Assembly: GCA_018222965.1 (NCBI GenBank)
Contig: JAAEZH010000017.1
Location: 38,047 to 102,046, forward strand
Direction: 5' to 3'
DNA length: 64,000 nucleotides
From: Bacteroidota bacterium
GTDB taxonomy: Bacteria > Bacteroidota > Bacteroidia > Chitinophagales > Saprospiraceae
Of this stretch, positions 58,520 through 64,000 are shown in pieces. Every line of letters begins with the position of its first letter. Position 1 is the first letter of the stretch. The notes below the pieces were generated by a model that saw only the letters and a list, made by a program, of their open reading frames with translations, ran no database searches and was not told where the DNA came from. The position numbers and the translations under genes were made by a program.

Positions 58520-59203
58520 CTAAAAACTCACATACCAACTCACCCTGGTCCAAAAACTACTTCGGTTATAGGTAAGGCGGAAGGAATCAATGCGGTAATC
58601 GAGTCCGACTTCCAGTTTATTATTATTGGTTAATGCATAACCCAAAATAGGAGAGAGGCGTATTTCAAAGTCGTCGAAAGCAAATGAGGAAATATAGAGA
58701 TACTCATTGGAGAGTTTGATGTAAAACTCCCGTGGGTCTGTCTTTTGACCGTTGAGCGGGAATTCGGAGGCAAGGCGATAGCGGAAACGGTAGACGGGTT
58801 TTTCCTCCTTTGCCCAGGTTTGATCCGTAGAGAATCGATGTGCCAGTTTGAGCCCGCTAAGTCGTTGCACAACAGAAAATTGCTGAATAGATCTATGAAG
58901 TATTTTCTCTCCGCGAAACCGGATCAGCTGGCCGATGGCAGCATTGGTGTTTAAGCCAGTTTTATAGGAGATTATAAGCGAAAGGTCCGTTCGTTCGTAT
59001 TGATATTCGGTTGTTTTTTCCTTGCCGAAGGTACCGGAAGCCAAGCGGATTCGGTTTTCTGTTTTGGCGTTTATTTTCCAGGACTTTCCAAGCTTATAGT
59101 TCGCATTGATCTGGGGCACCAGTCCACTGCGCCAGCTGTGTTGGCCCCGACTTTCAATACTAAAAAGCAGAAACAAAATCAATATGGAAGTGAGGCGGGT
59201 CAA
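58520..59203 (-). CDS. DUF2490 outer-membrane-like protein
   Basis: This 227-residue protein has a signal peptide (to ~20) and alternating beta strands typical of DUF2490: QINANYKLGKSWKINAKTEN, RYRLASEFPLN, FYIKLSNEYLYIS and a final tract ending WTRVSWYVSF. It is probably a small outer-membrane barrel. The gene overlaps the previous one by 4 bp (ATGA), so the two are translationally coupled. The function is unknown. Confidence 0.82.
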   Translation of the reverse strand: MTRLTSILILFLLFSIESRGQHSWRSGLVPQINANYKLGKSWKINAKTENRIRLASGTFGKEKTTEYQYERTDLSLIISYKTGLNTNAAIGQLIRFRGEKILHRSIQQFSVVQRLSGLKLAHRFSTDQTWAKEEKPVYRFRYRLASEFPLNGQKTDPREFYIKLSNEYLYISSFAFDDFEIRLSPILGYALTNNNKLEVGLDYRIDSFRLTYNRSSFWTRVSWYVSF

Positions 59204-59775
59204 TAGATCAGGTTGTCGGAGTTGTCGGGTTGGATTAAATCTTTTCGCAGGACTTCGCCCTGATCTGAGAATAACATTTCGTAGAGATTCTTTCCGTCTT
59301 CCGATCGTGCCTTGATTACAATTTCGTATTTGATTTCATAGGTTGATTTCGTTGGTTTCTGTTGGAGAACCTGAAGAAGGTTTTCTTCTTGTCCTGTCCA
59401 TTGCTGCTGAATTTTTTTGATCCTTACCTTCTCAAAAGACGAATCAAAACAGGCTTGAATTTTTTCCTGTAAGCTTTTGGGTAATTCTTCCCAATCGACA
59501 ATGGCTTCCACATCCTGTATTTGACCACTGGTGTCAAACTCAATGCTGTACTTTCGCCCCAGGTGTTTTGTTTTGGCTTCCACCGACTTCCCTTCCTGGC
59601 TTTCTTCGCCATACCATTTGATCCGGTTTTCAAACGGACAGGCTTCTATAAATTGAAGGGCAGGTTTTGGGATTTCCTCCCGGTCTAGTCGGTATTCCCG
59701 TTCAAATTTGACCTGCGCCCCCAGAGAGGACAGGAATCCGAGTGAAATCAAAGAAATTAAAAAGGATAAACGCAT
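59200..59775 (-). CDS. PepSY-like exported protein
   Basis: This 191-residue protein has a signal peptide (cleaved near LSSLGAQ) and a mixed alpha/beta body with FDTSGQIQDVEAIVDWEELP and YEIKYEIVIKARS, like the Bacteroidota PepSY-like (DUF2874) fold. It overlaps the DUF2490 barrel by 4 bp and may work with it at the envelope, and begins 1 bp after the FTHF cyclo-ligase gene stops. No enzyme motif is visible. Confidence 0.65.
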   Translation of the reverse strand: MRLSFLISLISLGFLSSLGAQVKFEREYRLDREEIPKPALQFIEACPFENRIKWYGEESQEGKSVEAKTKHLGRKYSIEFDTSGQIQDVEAIVDWEELPKSLQEKIQACFDSSFEKVRIKKIQQQWTGQEENLLQVLQQKPTKSTYEIKYEIVIKARSEDGKNLYEMLFSDQGEVLRKDLIQPDNSDNLIY

Positions 59776-59776
59776 T

Positions 59777-60331
59777 TTATGAAGATAAAAAATCGGGTGT
59801 AATAATTAGATCCAAGCGTACATCATGCGCTTCGACCGGTATCTCATTTAAGAACTGAAAAGGGAATCCAATCCCGACCTTAAACGCTTTGGGGTGATCT
59901 TGCATGAAGGTGTCGTAATATCCGGCACCGTAACCTATTCGGTTTTTTCGTTTGTCGAATGCCAGTCCGGGCACAATGATCAGATCGTAGTTGCCGGTAA
60001 ATATGCGGCCGCTTGCGGGATGTTGCGTGCCGAAAACACCATCTTCCAGATCATTTAGGTCTTCCAGGATCAGATGCTCCAATTGTCGCTTTTTAAGCGT
60101 TTTCGGCGTGACAAGGGTTTTGCCCTGGTCCAGTAGTTTTTGCAGAAGAGGGACGATGTTAATTTCCCGATCCATCGGGAGAAATGCGTGTATCGTTTTT
60201 ACCGGTTTGACAGAATGATTAATCAGCTCTTCCAGTTGCTGACAAATGGATTGAGACCAGTTTTCCAGTTGGACTGGATCCATACTATTTCGCTCCTTCA
60301 GAATGGATTTTCGTAATTCGGCTTTTGTCAT
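59777..60331 (-). CDS. 5-formyltetrahydrofolate cyclo-ligase
   Basis: This 184-residue enzyme has the N-terminal LRKSILKERNSMDPVQ segment, the ATP-binding region HAFLPMDREINIVPLLQ and the family motif RIGYGAGYYDTFM. It converts 5-formyl-THF to 5,10-methenyl-THF using ATP. It heads a three-gene minus-strand run with the two exported proteins. Confidence 0.93.
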   Translation of the reverse strand: MTKAELRKSILKERNSMDPVQLENWSQSICQQLEELINHSVKPVKTIHAFLPMDREINIVPLLQKLLDQGKTLVTPKTLKKRQLEHLILEDLNDLEDGVFGTQHPASGRIFTGNYDLIIVPGLAFDKRKNRIGYGAGYYDTFMQDHPKAFKVGIGFPFQFLNEIPVEAHDVRLDLIITPDFLSS

Positions 60332-60438
60332 GAGTATAGCTTACAAATAATTACCAGTTCAGCAATCGGATTTACATGTTCTGCCTTTTCGTAATTCTAA
60401 CCAAATATACGGATGGTATTTTGGGGCCAACCGTTTTC

Positions 60439-61407
60439 TCATTGCAGGCTTATCACCAATTTACCTTTTACTTTTTGGGTGCCAAAATATTCAAAGGCAG
60501 CAGGGGTGTTTTCGAGTGGAAAAATCTGGTCAATGAGTGGATGGATTACACCAGTTTGGTAAAATAGTTTGAGTTCTTCAAGGTCCGGCCGGTTGGGTTT
60601 ATGCATGACTAGTCCGATCTTTTTATTGCTTTTCAGCGAATGCCAGGGCCCCATAAATAAGGTCTGAAAAATGCGATTGGGTTTCCCGCCCACCATCGCC
60701 ATAGCTCCGCCGGGATTCAAGCTGCGGCTGTAGTCGGCTACAGATTTTGTTGCCATAACATCTACAATCAGGTCGTAGGTTTGCCCTTCTTTGGTAAAAT
60801 CAGTTGCTTTATAATCGATGACCCGGTCAGCGCCCAGGGCCAACATGCTTTCCCTTTTTTCAGCCAGATCGACAGCGGTGACCTTAGCGCCAAAATGTTT
60901 TGCAAGAGGAATAGCAAAGCTGCCTACACCTCCACCGGCACCATTGATCAGTACCTCCTGTCCGGGTTTAAAGGGCCCATTGTATTGCAATCCCTGAAGG
61001 GCGAGGGTCGCTGCCTGAGGGATAGCAGCCGCATCTTCGAAAGAGAGTCCGTCCGGTATTTTAGTCAGTAATTTCTCCGGGCCGCAAACGTATTCCGCAA
61101 ATCCGCCCCATTTAGCCGGAGAGAGATCGCCGAATACAGCATCGCCGGGTTGAAAGTCTTTGGTTTCGGGGCCGCAAGCCGCTACGATACCGGATACATC
61201 GGCTCCAAGAATGGGGTGTTGGGGCTTGAAGAAACCACCAATACGAGCCAACCAGGGTTTGCCTTGCAGCAGGTCCCAATCCCAGGAGTTGATGGATGCC
61301 GCCCTGACCCGAATGAGTACCTCTCCTTTGCCTGCGACGGGTTTTGGCACGTCTGTTAGTTTCAGGTCAGCGGGCGATCCATATTTTGTATATACAACGG
61401 CTTTCAT
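60439..61407 (-). CDS. MDR-superfamily quinone oxidoreductase-like (zinc-free ADH)
   Basis: This 322-residue enzyme has the NADPH-binding VLINGAGGGVGSFAIPLAKH motif and no structural or catalytic zinc site (no Cys cluster), which places it with the quinone oxidoreductase/zinc-free MDR class. It is a paralogue of the next gene, which starts only 5 bp upstream of its own start region (61413), so the pair is a tandem duplication. The substrate is a small carbonyl or quinone, not identified. Confidence 0.87.
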   Translation of the reverse strand: MKAVVYTKYGSPADLKLTDVPKPVAGKGEVLIRVRAASINSWDWDLLQGKPWLARIGGFFKPQHPILGADVSGIVAACGPETKDFQPGDAVFGDLSPAKWGGFAEYVCGPEKLLTKIPDGLSFEDAAAIPQAATLALQGLQYNGPFKPGQEVLINGAGGGVGSFAIPLAKHFGAKVTAVDLAEKRESMLALGADRVIDYKATDFTKEGQTYDLIVDVMATKSVADYSRSLNPGGAMAMVGGKPNRIFQTLFMGPWHSLKSNKKIGLVMHKPNRPDLEELKLFYQTGVIHPLIDQIFPLENTPAAFEYFGTQKVKGKLVISLQ

Positions 61408-61412
61408 GCGAT

Positions 61413-62393
61413 TTAGGTGTTATTTAGTACATCAATAACCACACAGCCTTTTTTGGCTCCGGTTTCGACATACTGGTGTGCTTCGGCGGTTTTCGAGAGG
61501 GGATAAGAACGGTCTATTATGGCTTTTATTTTTTGGCTTTCGGCCATGCTGCGCAATTGTTCCATAGCGGCCATTTTATAGGGAGCTACACCTGTTTTTA
61601 CTTTTTTAGAAGAAGTGAGTCCAACCCACCATCCACGTAAGATCTTTGAAAGAGCCAGGTTGATGATCAGGAGACGGCCATTTGGTTTTAAGGCTTTTAC
61701 ACAGGGCGAGAAGGCAGTCTTTCCGGAGATCTCAATGATCGCATCGTATCGGGTTTCTGCTTTGGAGAAGTCCTCTTTGGTATAATCGATCACATGGTCG
61801 GCCCCCAGTTCTTTTAGCAGCGGGAGTTTATCCGTGCTATCTATGGCAGTTACTATTGCGCCCCGATTTTTTGCCATTTGAAGAGCCAGTGTTCCGATGC
61901 TCCCTGCGGCACCAATTAATAGCAGGTGTTCTCCTTTTTGGATGTTGGCTTTGTCCAAAAAGTATAGGGCGTTTAAACCACCGGTGGGCAAACAAGCCGC
62001 TTCCGCGAATGAGATATTGTCTGGTTTTATGGCAATAGGGGCTTTCGCCGAAAGGCAAATAAAGGCACCATAACCTCCGAGCTTCATATCAGTGGGGGCA
62101 AAGATTTTATCTCCAACTTTGAAGTTGGTGACATTGGATCCGCATTCGACAATCTCCCCGGAAAACTCCTGGCCAAAGATTTTAATCCTCGGTTTTCGGA
62201 TACCCAAAAGCAGTCGCATAGGCAGCCTGAGGAAAAAGGGGATTTGAAAGCGACGCATCTCACAATCTCCGGCAGTGACGGTGGAAGCATGAGTTTTGAT
62301 CAGCACTTGATCTGCTTTGGGGGCTGGTTGGGGTACATCCTGTAGTTCCATGACATCCGGAGGACCGTAAGCAGTGCAAACAATGGCTTTCAT
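61413..62393 (-). CDS. MDR-superfamily NAD(P)-dependent oxidoreductase
   Basis: This 326-residue protein has the MDR pattern VLIKTHASTVTAGDCEMRRF, PDNISFAEAACLPTGGLNA and the nucleotide loop LLLIGAAGSIGTLALQMAKN. It lacks zinc ligands like the neighbouring paralogue, which lies 5 bp downstream. An in-frame palindrome copy (62040) encodes LSAKAP in the linker between the catalytic and nucleotide-binding parts. The substrate is unknown. Confidence 0.87.
   Translation of the reverse strand: MKAIVCTAYGPPDVMELQDVPQPAPKADQVLIKTHASTVTAGDCEMRRFQIPFFLRLPMRLLLGIRKPRIKIFGQEFSGEIVECGSNVTNFKVGDKIFAPTDMKLGGYGAFICLSAKAPIAIKPDNISFAEAACLPTGGLNALYFLDKANIQKGEHLLLIGAAGSIGTLALQMAKNRGAIVTAIDSTDKLPLLKELGADHVIDYTKEDFSKAETRYDAIIEISGKTAFSPCVKALKPNGRLLIINLALSKILRGWWVGLTSSKKVKTGVAPYKMAAMEQLRSMAESQKIKAIIDRSYPLSKTAEAHQYVETGAKKGCVVIDVLNNT
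62040..62056. repeat. GGCTTTCGCCGAAAGGC palindrome copy inside a CDS
   Basis: Inside the MDR gene the coding strand reads CTT TCG GCG AAA GCC (LSAKA). Confidence 0.85.
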
Positions 62394-62420
62394 GTTAGAT
62401 GAGCTTTGAGAGGTTAGTGT

Positions 62421-62462
62421 TTAGAGGGGTGCGGTTGTAACTAGGAAGTCCGAGAATCCCAT
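62421..62462 (-). pseudogene. Truncated copy of the start of the 87-residue gene
   Basis: A 13-codon frame starts ATGGGATTCTCGGACTTC (MGFSDF), the same start as the complete gene at 62883, with 18 of 21 bases identical around the start, and then reaches a stop. It looks like a leftover of a duplicated cassette. Confidence 0.45.
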
Positions 62463-62530
62463 TTTGGTTTGTTGCGAAAGTAATAGCTAAACGGATCACC
62501 TCCCAGATGTTTCGACATATGCTGGGTAAT

Positions 62531-62616
62531 TTCAGATGAGACAGCAATCATTTTGCTGACGGATTCATTTTACCACAAAAGGCACAAAAGGAGCACAAAC
62601 GCTTTGTGGACTTATG
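62531..62616. repeat. Direct repeat A (~85 bp)
   Basis: The sequence from TTCAGATGAGACAGCAATCA through GGAGCACAAACGCTTTG is almost identical to 63557-63641. The two copies flank the membrane/TPR gene pair at 62620-63487 in the same orientation. Confidence 0.8.
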
Positions 62617-62619
62617 TGG

Positions 62620-62883
62620 TCATAGGGTAATTGCCCATATGAAAAAGAGTGCTAAAATGCTAAGGAGGAATAATGCCAGCAAGCGGAGGCGTTTCCTGAT
62701 AGGTTTGATTTTAGCTTGTAAATCCTCTCTCCTGCTTTTTTGTAAAGCTTGTTTCACCCCAGATGATAGTCGGGAGGGGTATGTTTTATCTCGATTATCC
62801 GGTTGTGCACAGCTTCTGTTTCTCTTTCGGAGCAGAGATTTATTTTTTCGCTGTGATTGATATATGAAATCTGAGAATCCCAT
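62620..62883 (-). CDS. Small basic protein with C-terminal membrane helix
   Basis: This 87-residue protein has a very basic N-terminal half (SQRKNKSLLRKRNRS, KSRREDLQAKIKPIRKRL) and a C-terminal membrane helix (LLALFLLSILALFFIWAI). It begins 5 bp after the stop of the TPR/membrane gene and shares its first six codons with a truncated copy at 62421, which supports it being real. The function is unknown. Confidence 0.55.
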   Translation of the reverse strand: MGFSDFIYQSQRKNKSLLRKRNRSCAQPDNRDKTYPSRLSSGVKQALQKSRREDLQAKIKPIRKRLRLLALFLLSILALFFIWAITL

Positions 62884-62887
62884 TATG

Positions 62888-63487
62888 CTAGATTGAAGAT
62901 AATTGTATAGTTAAACTGCGAATTTTCTGTTCAGGAAGGATTTTAGCTTCCTGAAGATACTGAATGTAGTCAATAGCCTGCTCGCAGTTCAAACGCAGAG
63001 AATGGCACTGAGCCACCAATGTTTTTGTTAATCCGATATACGCGTGGGTGTTGTCAGGAAGGACTTTTATCGCCCGTTCAAAAGCGATTTGGGCTTCGTA
63101 GAGCTGGTTGGATTGCAGGTAATTGTTCCCATCTTTCAGCAATATTTTGAAGGCATCTTTTTTCTCTGCTGATTCTCTGTTTTCTTTTTGGATGGCCAAT
63201 CCTGCTTTTACTTCTTTGTCGTATTGAATTACCTGTGAGACGGAATCCCCAAATACTCCTGCTGCAACACCTCCTGTCAATGCCAAAAGGATGGCAATTC
63301 CAAGGGCAATTCCTTTATAAACTTTTGTGTCTTTTAGTCTTTGATTTCGATCGTAGTTTCTGCCCTTGTATTTGGTTGCCGGATCTTTGGCAAGGTTTTC
63401 CTGAAACGATTTTACTTTGTTAAATCCTTTTCGAGGTTTAAAGTCTGTTCCAGAGTGGCCGGGTATTTTGCCTGAAGAGAGTAACAT
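62888..63487 (-). CDS. Membrane-anchored TPR protein
   Basis: This 199-residue protein has a basic cytoplasmic N-terminus, one membrane helix (~58-80, GIALGIAILLALTGGVAAGV), and a TPR-like region (KKDAFKILLKDGNNYLQSNQ, then LYEAQIAFERAIKVLPDNTH). It lies between two ~85-bp direct repeats with the 87-residue gene. No catalytic motif is visible, and the role may be scaffolding. Confidence 0.68.
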   Translation of the reverse strand: MLLSSGKIPGHSGTDFKPRKGFNKVKSFQENLAKDPATKYKGRNYDRNQRLKDTKVYKGIALGIAILLALTGGVAAGVFGDSVSQVIQYDKEVKAGLAIQKENRESAEKKDAFKILLKDGNNYLQSNQLYEAQIAFERAIKVLPDNTHAYIGLTKTLVAQCHSLRLNCEQAIDYIQYLQEAKILPEQKIRSLTIQLSSI

Positions 63488-63556
63488 TTGGTTTTATTTA
63501 ATAAACTAAACCAAAATAGAGTGAATGCCCAAATAATTCGATTAAAGTGATGTTGT

Positions 63557-63641
63557 TTCAGATGAGACAGCAATCATTTTGCTGACGGATTCATTTTACC
63601 GTATAAGGCACAAAAGGAGCACAAACGCTTTGTCGACTTAT
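63557..63641. repeat. Direct repeat B (~85 bp)
   Basis: This second copy of the repeat at 62531, in the same orientation, lies in the 63488-64000 stretch. Apart from it and the palindrome at 63927, I see no gene in that stretch up to the window end. Confidence 0.8.
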
Positions 63642-63926
63642 GCGTCTTTTGAGGTTCCGAAATAACTTTTTCTCCCTATTCTATCCTTTAGATGTACTGG
63701 CCTAATTACTTAGGGTCAATTTTTGGGAATTTTATCTGGCCTTATTTTATTTAGTGAGCAGTGAGTCAAAATGCGTTAAAAACTGGGTAGTGTCTGAGCC
63801 AGAAATCAAAGAGCATAAAAAAATGGTGTGCAACACAAAGAGACTTTAGGCATCAGGTAGTCTGCTCCGGCGAGTTTAGCCAGTTTAGCCTTTTGACTTG
63901 CAGCGCAGCGTTAAAAATAAAATACT

Positions 63927-63940
63927 CCCGATAGCTATCG
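63927..63940. repeat. CCCGATAGCTATCG partial palindrome copy
   Basis: This is a truncated copy of the 18-bp palindrome at 37233-37250, in otherwise gene-free sequence. Confidence 0.75.
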
Positions 63941-64000
63941 CATACGCGTCAACTTAACTAAGGACCATTGAGGAGTTGATCAAAATACGATTGTCTTTTT

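Overview
The window looks like a chromosomal segment of a member of the Bacteroidota, most likely a Saprospiria/Lewinella-like or related environmental lineage. The evidence is type IX secretion (T9SS) C-terminal sorting domains on two proteins, a CarboxypepD_reg/plug-type TonB-dependent receptor, DUF5916, DUF4331, DUF4382, DUF2490 and baeRF7 proteins, Bacteroidota-type promoters (TTTG-N16/19-TAnnTTTG) and a moderate GC content. The genus assignment is inference. No prophage, insertion sequence or CRISPR array is visible. One tRNA (Gln) is present.

Region by region. (1) 1-8362, minus strand: an ECF sigma / RskA-type anti-sigma pair, two tandem DUF4331 exported proteins, a TPR lipoprotein and the start of a TonB-dependent receptor, probably one envelope or uptake locus. 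(2) 8590-12342: a DUF5916 outer-membrane-like protein and a CorA channel. (3) 12491-30570, mostly plus strand: a dense stress-tolerance island with Usp, Dps, AI-2E, DUF1328, DUF2254, TspO-like, ECF sigma, MscS, YtxH, holin-like, coiled-coil lipoprotein, a multi-PAS sigma-54 activator, a cysteine-less thioredoxin-like protein, an aldehyde dehydrogenase, two CsbD proteins and a baeRF7 release-factor-like protein. (4) 30764-44442: exported proteins, MFS transporter, GNAT, phosphohexomutase, Pcm, a T9SS cargo protein, tRNA-Gln, 2OG oxygenase, hydrolases and PdeM. (5) 45415-49462, plus strand: the most notable locus, a tight five-gene operon of geranylgeranyl reductase, 2[4Fe-4S] ferredoxin, a VTE3-like MPBQ/MSBQ methyltransferase, a VTE4-like gamma-tocopherol methyltransferase and a homogentisate phytyltransferase-like UbiA enzyme. 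Together these are most of a vitamin-E (tocochromanol) or prenylated homogentisate-quinol pathway in an apparently non-photosynthetic bacterium. (6) 50760-52886: sulfide:quinone oxidoreductase-like, TusE/DsrC-like and DsrE2-like genes, a compact sulfur-trafficking operon. (7) 52983-63487, minus strand: methyltransferases (one with a PRMT-type double-E loop), small conserved proteins, an ECF-sigma remnant, folate and MDR enzymes, and a small repeat-flanked membrane-protein cassette.

The DNA is also rich in small dispersed repeats. A 16-17 bp palindrome (GCTTTCGCCGAAAGGC) occurs in eight near-perfect copies, three intergenic and five in frame inside genes. Two copies of a ~213 bp element carry imperfect terminal inverted repeats and a long internal stem with a compensatory base change between copies. 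There are 7-8 bp tandem repeats at gene ends, and many strong rho-independent hairpins.

Family assignments rest on recognised motifs and remembered family sequences; no database search was run.
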